40,551 bases of DNA from a virus. The notes beneath the pieces were generated by a model, which was not told where the DNA came from, made no database searches, and saw only the letters and a list, made by a program, of their open reading frames with translations. Position numbers and translations under genes: made by a program. This document shows, piece by piece, positions 17,631 through 25,141 of the stretch; position 1 is the first letter of the stretch; each line of letters begins with the position of its first letter. Location of the stretch: positions 1-40,551 of the IMG/VR virus record IMGVR_UViG_3300022200_007464. One strand, given 5' to 3'.

Positions 17631-18406
17631 AATTAATCATAGGCTGCCCAATCTATAAAAGAGATTGGATTCTTCCAGATTGGATCAGATGCATACTGAA
17701 ACAATCTGTTCATATGTCTGAAATAGGATTTGTTTTTGAAGTATCTCCAGATGATAATCCTACAGTACAGTCTTTGTTGGCTTGGAAGCGAATTGACAAA
17801 AATATTCCACTATTTGAAATAGTTGAAAGAAAAGACATTCCTCATTTTGAGCATCAAAATAATGGTAGGCAGTGGACTCTGTCAAAATACCACAATATGA
17901 TTAATATGAGAAATTCAATATTATCTAAAGTCAGAGATATTAAGCCTGATTTTTACTTTAGTTTAGATTCAGATATTTTGATAGAGAATCCAAACACTCT
18001 AGAACTTCTAATAGCCCATATTCAAAATGGAGCAGACGCCGTTTCTCCATTGATGTACATGACCCCAATAGGAAAAGATTATCCAAGTGTAATGTCCTGG
18101 AAAGATAAAGCTGGCGAAAAAGCATTTAGAAGAAAAGATTATCCAATAGGAACCTACTTTCAATCGGATATAATAATGGCAGCAAAAATGATGTCAAAAG
18201 ATGTTTATATGAATGTAGATTATGAATTTCACCAACAAGGTGAAGACTTAGGCTGGTCTAAAAACGCAGCAACTAAGAACTACAGTCTGTACAGCGCATC
18301 GTACATATACTCTCCTCATATAATGTCTCCAGTTCACCTAAAAGAGTATAGGCAAAATAAAGACTTAAGAAGTTCTGAACTACTGGACAACCTATCAAAA
18401 GTCTGA
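17627..18406 (+). CDS. GT-A type glycosyltransferase
   Basis: The gene encodes 259 residues. The N-terminus (MKLIIGCPIYKRDWILPDWI) is the first strand of a GT-A nucleotide-sugar fold. FSLDSDILIENP holds the metal-binding DxD motif (D114, D116). HQQGEDLGW (E206, D207) is placed like the family catalytic acidic pair, and SPHIMSPVH resembles the late metal-binding His. It probably transfers a sugar from an NDP donor. Encoded between portal and protease, it most likely modifies a virion protein, such as the capsid or a surface protein, but the acceptor is unknown. The start overlaps the upstream stop by 4 nt. Confidence 0.75.
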   Translation: MKLIIGCPIYKRDWILPDWIRCILKQSVHMSEIGFVFEVSPDDNPTVQSLLAWKRIDKNIPLFEIVERKDIPHFEHQNNGRQWTLSKYHNMINMRNSILSKVRDIKPDFYFSLDSDILIENPNTLELLIAHIQNGADAVSPLMYMTPIGKDYPSVMSWKDKAGEKAFRRKDYPIGTYFQSDIIMAAKMMSKDVYMNVDYEFHQQGEDLGWSKNAATKNYSLYSASYIYSPHIMSPVHLKEYRQNKDLRSSELLDNLSKV

Positions 18407-18480
18407 TATATTTATATAAAATTGTTTAATGTTATAAAAAGAAATGTACTATATTTTATAGTTCAATCCAGAGGTTTAAA
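18407..18480 (+). other. AT-rich spacer before the protease gene
   Basis: This 74-nt gap is the first real gap after the portal operon. It contains TTGTTT at 18422-18427 and TACTAT at 18447-18452 (19 bp apart), a weak promoter candidate, and GAGG at 18471-18474 as the ribosome binding site of the protease gene. No hairpin terminator is clear. Confidence 0.4.
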
Positions 18481-20092
18481 ATGAGCTTTGATTTTATAGA
18501 GAGTTTTACGGTAGAGTTTCCTGACTTGACCGAGTCTAAATATAATTTTTCTGAAAACTTCAATGCTAACCATGGTTTAATAATAGAAGTAGCTGCTATC
18601 CACGAGCGGATTAACAGCAAATTATAATAATTATTCATCAGCAGAGCTAGAAAAGGCTCTCCAGTCATGGGTTGAGCCCTATCCAAAGCCAATCATTATG
18701 AATCATGATTTAAGCTCTGAGCCCATAGGCAGAGTGATGGCCGCAAAAATGGAAAAAGAAGAAGATGGGGCAGCTTACGTAAGATTGCAAATAGCAATTA
18801 CTGACCCAGTTGCAGCTCAAAAGATAGCAGATAAAAGATACCTTACAGGTTCAGTAGGGGGAAGAGCCGGCAAGGCAGTCTGCTCCATATCCGGAGATGA
18901 CCTGGCCAAAGAAGACGCCAATGGAAGGCCAAAGTTCCCAAAGTATAAAAGAGGACAAGTTTATAAGGGAAAATTAGCCTTTATAGACATGCAGGATATA
19001 TCATTTAAAGAGTATTCTTTCGTCAATCAACCAGCAGATCAAAGATCTGGAGTTAGAAACGCAAAGGCTCCAGGAGATAAAGTCGCCTTGGCAGACTCAG
19101 ATAATTGGGTTGCAAGAAGTAGTGCTTTTGTTCTCCACATGGATCAAGAAGATATTATATCATTAGAGGAAAACGAGTCCATTCTTAAGAATATGAAGAA
19201 GAAAGAATCAAGACCAGTTTACCTACATACAAAAGGAGCCTTCTTGGCGGCAATGGCCATTCAAGAAAGCGAAAATAGCAATAGTATAGAGAAATCATTA
19301 CTATTTAATAAAGATTCAAATAAAACAACATCTGAGGAGAATATAAGTATGGAAGACGCTCAGGTAAAGGAAGATATTCTGACTGTAGCAGAAGAGCTAA
19401 GTCAGGATCTCTCTACAATTGCCGCAGCTTCTACGGATACAGTAGAAGAAAAGCCAGCAGAAGAAAATGCTGTTGAAGAAAATGTTGAAGAGAACATTGA
19501 ACAACCTGCCGAAGAACAAAAGCAGGAAGAGATTTCTGATGACAATTCGGAAAAAGCGGAAGAACAAGCTGAAGAAGCTGTTGATTCTGAAAAAGCCGAA
19601 GAGTCACCAGAAGCATCAGAAGAAAAAGCTGATGCAGAAAGTCCTGAAAAAGAGGAGATCAAATCCGATGACCTCACTGCCCAAGAAAACGAAGGCGCTG
19701 AGCAAGGAGATGACGAGAGTCAAAATTTGATCAAGTCTTTGCAGGAAGAAAATGCTCGCTTAAAAGCAGCACTTCACAAGACTCTTGCAGAAAGAGTTGT
19801 TGATACCAAGATTGCTCTTGGCTTAGAATCAGCAGGCGATAGAGATAAGCTAGTCGAGGATCATGCTACAAGAACAGCATCTTCTTTGGCCGATAGCTTA
19901 AGAGATCTCGCAAAGCTTCCTGAGAAAAAGACAAAAGCTTTTGAAGTTCCAACAATGGAATCAGAATTGGCTGTAGCAGAAGAACAAAACGTTGTTACAG
20001 TTGATGAAAAGCAAGAAGAAAAGGAAGTCAAAGCTGAAGGAAGCTTTGAGCAGCTTTTCGTAGATGCCCTAATGGGTAGACGTAAACTCTAA
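18481..20092 (+). CDS. Prohead protease fused to scaffold domain, read through a +1 shift at 18607
   Basis: ATG 18481 has GAGG 6 nt upstream. Zero frame reaches CGG at 18607 (codon 43) and would stop at 18625-18627; the +1 frame gives about 536 residues. Residues 35-200 show the phage prohead protease pattern: AAIHEGLTANYNNYS, then KPIIMNHD (candidate catalytic His), SEPIGRV, and LTGSVGGRAGKAVCSI (candidate catalytic Ser). From about 290 onward it is a very acidic Glu/Ala-rich region and a coiled coil, typical of a scaffold. The protease matures the capsid shell; the scaffold part guides assembly and is removed. An internal start at 19349 could make scaffold alone. The conserved His/Ser region lies entirely behind the recoding site. 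Confidence 0.85.
18607..18610 (+). other. CGGA +1 recoding site 5 (prohead protease)
   Basis: The reading is GAG CGG A, resuming at GGA TTA ACA. The shift joins AAIHE to G-LTANYNNYS, a continuous conserved segment of the protease family. Zero-frame reading ends at TAA 18625-18627 after 5 more codons. The site is at codon 43 of about 536. Confidence 0.85.
19349..20092 (+). CDS. Possible nested scaffold protein from an internal start
   Basis: ATG 19349 is in the same frame as the shifted protease and has GAGGAG at 19334-19339, 9 nt upstream, better placed than most starts here. It would produce about 247 residues: a short helical N-terminus (MEDAQVKEDILTVAEELSQDL), the acidic Glu/Ala-rich region and the C-terminal coiled coil. 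Nested scaffold genes inside a protease gene are known in lambda (C and Nu3). If real, scaffold synthesis bypasses the CGGA site while protease needs it, so recoding efficiency would set their ratio. This rests on the ribosome binding site and analogy only. Confidence 0.5.
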   Translation: MEDAQVKEDILTVAEELSQDLSTIAAASTDTVEEKPAEENAVEENVEENIEQPAEEQKQEEISDDNSEKAEEQAEEAVDSEKAEESPEASEEKADAESPEKEEIKSDDLTAQENEGAEQGDDESQNLIKSLQEENARLKAALHKTLAERVVDTKIALGLESAGDRDKLVEDHATRTASSLADSLRDLAKLPEKKTKAFEVPTMESELAVAEEQNVVTVDEKQEEKEVKAEGSFEQLFVDALMGRRKL

Positions 20093-20115
20093 TAATCTGA
20101 TAGGAGATAAAAAAA

Positions 20116-20874
20116 ATGAGTTTAGCAAAATTCCGTAAGGTACATGCCAAAACAGGTGCCGGTCGTTTCGTAGTTTCTGAGGGCATTGCTCCAGCAGCTT
20201 ACTTGCTTCCACATCCTGGCTTGCCAACATGGTACCTGGATTCAGAAGATGACCGCTTTGAGATCGTTCTTACAAAGGGAACAATTCTCTCAGTAGTCGC
20301 AGACAGCAATGGTGATGCAAGAGTTGTTCCAGCAAACGGAACAAGTGGAAGCGTTACCTGGGGTGATACAATGAGCGGTTGGGATCCACTAGATGGAGCC
20401 ACACCAAGCACCACAACAGGCTCAACAGATACAGTTGCAGTAGCAGCTTACTCAAAGCCAATTGGTTGCGCTCAGTATGACCTTTATCGTCCATTTGACA
20501 AGGGAACCTCGCAAGGCGCAGGCTTCATCACCCATGGTTACGTTGAGTATCCAATGGTTGATGGCGTAAACGCCGATGTAGCAGTTGGTTCACTCGTCAG
20601 AGCAGATCACATGGGTCGCCCAGTGGCATTGTCAAATGCCGATGCAGGTGACTACCCATGGTTGCAAGTTGGTAAGGTAATTGAGGTAGAGAAGTTCGCA
20701 ACGAACTTTGATGACGGCCTCCTTTCCTACATGCAACTCCCATCAGATCCAGGTGCACTAAAGACAGTATTTGAGCTCACACGCTCAGGTGCCTACAGTG
20801 GTAAGCTCGGTATACGCGCTAACCTGGATGTAAACAATGTCATTGGCGCATTCCGCGTCAACTTGACCCTATAA
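20116..20874 (+). CDS. Abundant head protein, possible capsid decoration protein
   Basis: The gene encodes 252 residues with TAGGAGAT upstream of ATG 20116. It is Gly, Ala, Asp and Thr-rich and mainly beta. Codon use is notably more C-ending (CGC, GGC, ACC) than in its neighbours and matches the major capsid gene that follows, indicating selection for high expression. Its position between protease/scaffold and major capsid is where decoration proteins are usual, but the length is larger than lambda gpD (about 110 residues). I recognise no family. No CGG codon is used despite the raised GC. Confidence 0.72.
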   Translation: MSLAKFRKVHAKTGAGRFVVSEGIAPAAYLLPHPGLPTWYLDSEDDRFEIVLTKGTILSVVADSNGDARVVPANGTSGSVTWGDTMSGWDPLDGATPSTTTGSTDTVAVAAYSKPIGCAQYDLYRPFDKGTSQGAGFITHGYVEYPMVDGVNADVAVGSLVRADHMGRPVALSNADAGDYPWLQVGKVIEVEKFATNFDDGLLSYMQLPSDPGALKTVFELTRSGAYSGKLGIRANLDVNNVIGAFRVNLTL

Positions 20875-20902
20875 AGAAAGATAACAGGAGGAAAATCCTA
20901 AG

Positions 20903-21964
20903 ATGAGTAAGACAATCCAAGAACTCCTCTCTGGGCTCCCAGCTTGGGAAGCTGCATTATCTGAGGACGGGTACATCGACGGAGAAAACAGGGTAACAAT
21001 TAAAGAGGCATTTGCATCATCCGATGCTGCAGCTTTGTTTCCAAAAGTTATCTCTCGTACCTTAAAGGAAGCTGCAGAACCACAATTGTTGGTGACGCCT
21101 CTTCTTTCCACAGTTCGCCTTGGCAAAGGGCGTTCTTTGGAGTTCCCAGCAGTTAATGCAATTCAAGCTGCCGAGATTCCAGAAGGACAAGAATACCCAG
21201 AGCAAGCCCTCGCATTTGCAAAGCAGGTGGAAGGAAAGGTCTCCAAGAAGGGTGTCAAGCTAGCTTTCACAGAGGAAGTAATTGCTGACTCACTTTGGGA
21301 TATCGTAGGCCTCCATGTCCGCGCTGCTGGCCGTGCAATGGCTCGCTTGAAGGAACAAATTGCCCTTAGCCGTTTTAAGGACGCTGCAACAATCGTCTTT
21401 GACAACGACAACACTGGCTCATACGCCCAGACAACTGGTCGTGACATCAACGGTGCACTGAATAATACAGTCACTTGGGATGACATTGTTGACATGGCAG
21501 CCGTTTTGATGGCTGAGAACCATGTTCCAACAGACTTCATCCTTCACCCACTAATGTGGTCGATCTTCCTTAAGGATAGCATCTTCCATGCTGGTGGCTC
21601 CGCAGCTGCAGTCAACACAAGCTGGGGTTACCGTCCACAGTCAGCAGATGGCGCTCTTAACGCTACAGCCCCAATGGGTCTCAACGTTATAGTGTCACCA
21701 TTCGTAAGCTTCACGGCTAAGAGTGGTTCAACACCTGCTAAGTCGGACCTATTCCTAATTGACCGCAACGAAGTCGGAACACTCCTCGTCAAGGAAGACA
21801 TGAGCACAGATCAGTTTGATGATCCAAGCCGTGACATCCGTGCAATGAAGATGAAGGAGCGCTATGACATCGTAATGCTCGGCGACGGTGAGGGAATCAC
21901 AGTGGCTAAGAACGTCAGACTAGCTCGTAACTACGAAGTACAGGTCACCAACGAAATGGCCTGA
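20903..21964 (+). CDS. Major capsid protein (HK97 fold)
   Basis: The gene encodes 353 residues with a strong CAGGAGGAAAATC ribosome binding site. Features fitting the HK97 fold: N-terminal helix, E-loop region around GKGRSLEFPAVNAIQAAEIPEG, spine helix segment WDIVGLHVRAAGRAMARLKEQ, A-domain DIVDMAAVLMAENHVPTDFILHP, and C-terminal FLIDRNEVGTLLVKEDM with KERYDIVMLGDGEGITVAKNVRLARN. It forms the icosahedral shell. Codon use is the most optimised in the window and avoids CGG entirely, using CGT and CGC for Arg. A strong terminator follows, ending the head transcription unit. Confidence 0.9.
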   Translation: MSKTIQELLSGLPAWEAALSEDGYIDGENRVTIKEAFASSDAAALFPKVISRTLKEAAEPQLLVTPLLSTVRLGKGRSLEFPAVNAIQAAEIPEGQEYPEQALAFAKQVEGKVSKKGVKLAFTEEVIADSLWDIVGLHVRAAGRAMARLKEQIALSRFKDAATIVFDNDNTGSYAQTTGRDINGALNNTVTWDDIVDMAAVLMAENHVPTDFILHPLMWSIFLKDSIFHAGGSAAAVNTSWGYRPQSADGALNATAPMGLNVIVSPFVSFTAKSGSTPAKSDLFLIDRNEVGTLLVKEDMSTDQFDDPSRDIRAMKMKERYDIVMLGDGEGITVAKNVRLARNYEVQVTNEMA

Positions 21965-21994
21965 CCTTAGGGTAGTTATAGTTACAACCCTAGA

Positions 21995-22029
21995 CGAGGG
22001 GCCCGAGAGAAATCTCGGCCCCTCGTTTT
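21995..22029 (+). terminator. Rho-independent terminator after major capsid
   Basis: The arms CGAGGGGCCCGAGA and TCTCGGCCCCTCG pair over 13 bp with one bulged C and a GAAA tetraloop, followed by TTTT. This is the only classical GC-rich terminator in the window. It separates the highly expressed head unit from the tail-fibre unit. A smaller TAGGGT/ACCCTA inverted repeat lies just upstream (about 21968-21992). Confidence 0.9.
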
Positions 22030-22085
22030 AGTATTTATGGATAAGTGATTACTATTGTATTTAGTTAGTGATTTGGAGATTCTAA

Positions 22086-22862
22086 GTGGCACTATATCTT
22101 ATTGATCAAGCTATTGTTGGCTGTTACTCAGTTTCCATTAAATTTGGTCGAACAATAAAAATATCTTCTTTAAAGAATGAAAACTTTAAAGTAGTTGTAG
22201 CAGGCGCTACCCCAACACAAGTCTCTGCACCCTTTGAGACAATTAATACAATAAAAGATTATAATCAGATTTCAAGAATCTTAACTCTATATTGGAGAAC
22301 CACAGAGTTAAGTGAGAATACAGACTATTGCATAATTTCAGAAAATCTAGTTGATGCTTCGGGCAATGTAGTTGCTACAGAAGAAATTGAATTTACTTGG
22401 GCAAATTGTGGAGCAACACCTAATGCTATAGAGGTGCAGGATCCTGGACTTGTTCCTGTTTTAATTGAAGATAAATCTATCAAAACAGATATAGATGTTA
22501 GCTATTCTATAATAGCAAAAAATCCAAACTTTTATATTGAAGAGACAATTCCATCTGATGGAGAATTTTATCTAGAAAATGATTATAACGATGGAAGAGT
22601 AGCAATAGTTTTCAACGAAAGACCAGCCTCAAACTTTTTAACAAACAAATATTTTCAATGCCAAAGAAAGAAAATACAAAAAGCACCTTCTCGTTGGGAA
22701 ACATTAAATGCAGAAGTAAAGATGCATTCCTGGAAGCCAGAAGTCTATGTAGATTTTCCGTCGTTAGAAGATGCAACTCCGTCATATTTTACTCCTGGTA
22801 AAAATTATTTTGAACAGGGTTATAAATATAGAATTAAAATATCTAAAGATATTGGAATATAA
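22086..22862 (+). CDS. Beta-rich structural protein, unknown
   Basis: The gene encodes 258 residues from GTG 22086, with GGAG at 22075-22078. It is beta-rich, with aromatic-polar alternation and Ig-like segments (KFGRTIKISSLKNENFKVVV). It is the first gene after the head terminator. Its last base is shared with the next ATG. It may be a connector or baseplate-type component carrying the fibres that follow; no family is recognised. Confidence 0.65.
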   Translation: MALYLIDQAIVGCYSVSIKFGRTIKISSLKNENFKVVVAGATPTQVSAPFETINTIKDYNQISRILTLYWRTTELSENTDYCIISENLVDASGNVVATEEIEFTWANCGATPNAIEVQDPGLVPVLIEDKSIKTDIDVSYSIIAKNPNFYIEETIPSDGEFYLENDYNDGRVAIVFNERPASNFLTNKYFQCQRKKIQKAPSRWETLNAEVKMHSWKPEVYVDFPSLEDATPSYFTPGKNYFEQGYKYRIKISKDIGI

Positions 22863-23275
22863 TGGCAAATTTTGTTTATAAAAAAGCAAAAGAAGCATTA
22901 TTAAATGGTCAAATAAATGTATTAACTGATCAATTAAAAGTACTTCTGCTAAAAAACCCAGAATATACTCCAGATCAAAATACCGATCAATATGTAGCCG
23001 ATATTCCATCTAATGGAATAGTTAGAAGATCAGAAGCAATTACATCGGTAACAAGCACTAATGGAATTTTAGATGCAGACAACGTTACCTTAACAGAATA
23101 TGATGGATCTTCATTTGACGCAATAGCGCTATATCAGTATCAACCGTCAGACGCAAATGCAAGACTTATATTTTATATTGATACTTCTGACGGTTTACCT
23201 TATGCAGGTTTAAATACAGTTAGTTCTGTTACTATATTTTGGAATGAAGAATCTACAAAAATTCTATCAATTTAA
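22862..23275 (+). CDS. Small structural protein, phage hypothetical
   Basis: The gene encodes 137 residues from ATG 22862, overlapping the previous stop by 1 nt (TAATG). It begins FVYKKAKEALLNGQINVLTDQLKVLLL, followed by an acidic beta-rich domain (AIALYQYQPSDANARLIFYIDTSDGLP). Proteins of this general type occur next to fibre genes of environmental phages. No specific function can be assigned. Confidence 0.65.
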   Translation: MANFVYKKAKEALLNGQINVLTDQLKVLLLKNPEYTPDQNTDQYVADIPSNGIVRRSEAITSVTSTNGILDADNVTLTEYDGSSFDAIALYQYQPSDANARLIFYIDTSDGLPYAGLNTVSSVTIFWNEESTKILSI

Positions 23276-23284
23276 GGATTGAAA

Positions 23285-23623
23285 GTGCCAATACAATATC
23301 CTTCAGCATTAGATAATTTTGTAAATCCAACTACCTCTGATAGGTTAGACTCTCCTACAGTACCTCACCATCAGCAGCACTCAGATTTAAATGACGCAGT
23401 AGAGGCAATACAAACAGTTTTGGGATTAAATCCAGCTGGATCTCATTTAACTGTTAAAGATAGAATAATAGAAGCAGAAACTAATATTTTAAATCAATCA
23501 GTATTAAATGGTTTAACCGATGTTACTATTAATTCAGTAAGTAGTGGGCAAGTATTGCGTTATAACGGTACGGCTTGGGTTAATTATAATGAAGAAAATT
23601 TAGTAGACGGAGGGAACTTCTAG
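23285..23623 (+). CDS. Short fibre adaptor with DxxDVxI-YNG-W module
   Basis: The gene encodes 112 residues. I choose GTG 23285 rather than TTG 23279 because AAGGA at 23274-23278 is 6 nt from the GTG but directly abuts the TTG. The N-terminus has PVPHHQQHSDLNDAVEAIQTVLG, a helix common at the particle-binding end of phage fibres. Its end holds GLTDVTINSVSSGQVLRYNGTAWVNY, a module repeated in four other proteins here. It is probably an adaptor or short fibre subunit. Confidence 0.7.
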   Translation: MPIQYPSALDNFVNPTTSDRLDSPTVPHHQQHSDLNDAVEAIQTVLGLNPAGSHLTVKDRIIEAETNILNQSVLNGLTDVTINSVSSGQVLRYNGTAWVNYNEENLVDGGNF

Positions 23624-23625
23624 GC

Positions 23626-25113
23626 ATGGCTAATATACTAAGAATTAAAAGAAGAGCGTCAGGTTCAGCGGACGCCCCATCTAGTCTAGAAAACGCAGAA
23701 CTAGCCTTTAATGAAGTCGGTGACGTTCTTTACTACGGAAAAGGCACAGGTGGAGCTGGTGGAAGCGCCACAACAGTTATACCAATTGCTGGCTCAGGAG
23801 CATTTGCAACTCTAACCAGTAATCAGACAATTTCTGGCAATAAGACATTTACGGGAACAGTATCTGTTGAAGCACCGTCCGCAAACGCACACGCAACAAC
23901 AAAACTTTATGTTGACGAATTAATTGCAAATGTAAATTCAAATATTAGTGCTGTTGCAACTTCTTTCGACGTTGCTGGAGACTCAGGTTCCAACACAACG
24001 ATCACTTCAGGCTCTGACACGTTAACAATATCTGGTGGCACTGGTTTGACATCAGTTGTATCAAATAATGCAGTTACCGTTAATCTTGACAATACAGCTG
24101 TAACGGCAGCATCATACGGAAACGCAACGCATATTCCTAGCTTTACAGTAGATGCTCAAGGAAGACTAACTGCCGCATCAACTAGTGCTGTTTTAATTGA
24201 TCTTGGTACAAATACAAATGGAGATTATGTAGAATCAGTTTCTGCCGGAACCGGAATTTCTGTTTCAAATACGGGAACTGAAGGCGGAACATATACTGTC
24301 ACAAACGAAGGTGTCCTTTCGGTAACTGGTACGTCTAATGAAATTGTTGTTTCCGCTTCAAATGGAAACGTGACATTCTCATTGGCAAATGACGTAACAA
24401 TACCCAATAACTTGACTGTTACTGGAGATCTGTTAGTCCAAGGAAACACTACAACTTTAAATACGTCTACTCTAACTGTAGAAGACAAAAATATAGTTCT
24501 TGCCAATACGTCAAGTCCATCAGATGCAGCCGCCGATGGAGCAGGAATAACAGTTTTAGGAGATACTGAAAAAACATTTAACTGGGTTGATTCAACCGAT
24601 GCCTGGACAGCTTCAGAAAATATTGACGTAGCTTCTGGAAAAACTTATATGATCGCAGGATCTACAGTTCTTTCCAATACAACTCTTGGTTCTTCTGTAG
24701 TAAATTCTAGCCTAACTTCTCTTGGCACAGTAACAGTTGGAACTTGGAACGCTTCGACCATATCAATAAGTCATGGTGGTACGGGCGCAACTTCAGCATC
24801 AGCAGCAAGAACAAATCTTGGATTAGCAATAGGCACAGATGTACAAGCATATGACGCAGAGCTTGCAGCAATAGCTGGCTTAACTTCGGCCGCCGATAAA
24901 CTTCCATACTTTACTGGTTCTGGCACAGCAAGTCTAGCCGACCTTACCGCATATGGTAGAAGCTTAATAGCAAGCGCAAATGCATCAGCAGCAAGAACAA
25001 CTCTTGGCCTTGGAACAATTGCCATTCAAGATGCAAGCAATGTAAGTATTACGGGTGGTTCTCTCAGCAACGTAACTATTAGCAATTCAGTTATTGATGG
25101 CGGAACCTTCTAA
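23626..25113 (+). CDS. Modular tail fibre
   Basis: The gene encodes 495 residues. The N-terminal head (LRIKRRASGSADAPSSLENAELAFNEVGDVLYYGKG) is the GELAIN-type adaptor shared with the 27943 fibre. A beta-helical shaft follows with Thr/Ser/Gly/Asn-rich repeats: NQTISGNKTFTGTVSVEAP, TVDAQGRLTAAS, GDYVESVSAGTGIS, LTVTGDLLVQGNTTTLN and SSADKLPYFTG. These are interchangeable modules found in aquatic phage fibres. It has no chaperone domain and ends LSNVTISNSVIDGGTF. No frame break: its Gly at LTVT-G-DL is plain GGA, a useful control for recoding site 8. Confidence 0.8.
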   Translation: MANILRIKRRASGSADAPSSLENAELAFNEVGDVLYYGKGTGGAGGSATTVIPIAGSGAFATLTSNQTISGNKTFTGTVSVEAPSANAHATTKLYVDELIANVNSNISAVATSFDVAGDSGSNTTITSGSDTLTISGGTGLTSVVSNNAVTVNLDNTAVTAASYGNATHIPSFTVDAQGRLTAASTSAVLIDLGTNTNGDYVESVSAGTGISVSNTGTEGGTYTVTNEGVLSVTGTSNEIVVSASNGNVTFSLANDVTIPNNLTVTGDLLVQGNTTTLNTSTLTVEDKNIVLANTSSPSDAAADGAGITVLGDTEKTFNWVDSTDAWTASENIDVASGKTYMIAGSTVLSNTTLGSSVVNSSLTSLGTVTVGTWNASTISISHGGTGATSASAARTNLGLAIGTDVQAYDAELAAIAGLTSAADKLPYFTGSGTASLADLTAYGRSLIASANASAARTTLGLGTIAIQDASNVSITGGSLSNVTISNSVIDGGTF

Positions 25114-25141
25114 TTATTTTTAGAAACAGAAGGTAAAAATA

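Noticed and set aside
19402-19677. Ser-rich antisense ORF opposite the scaffold region
   Set aside because: It arises from the Glu-rich GAA/GAG codons on the + strand; no start signals.
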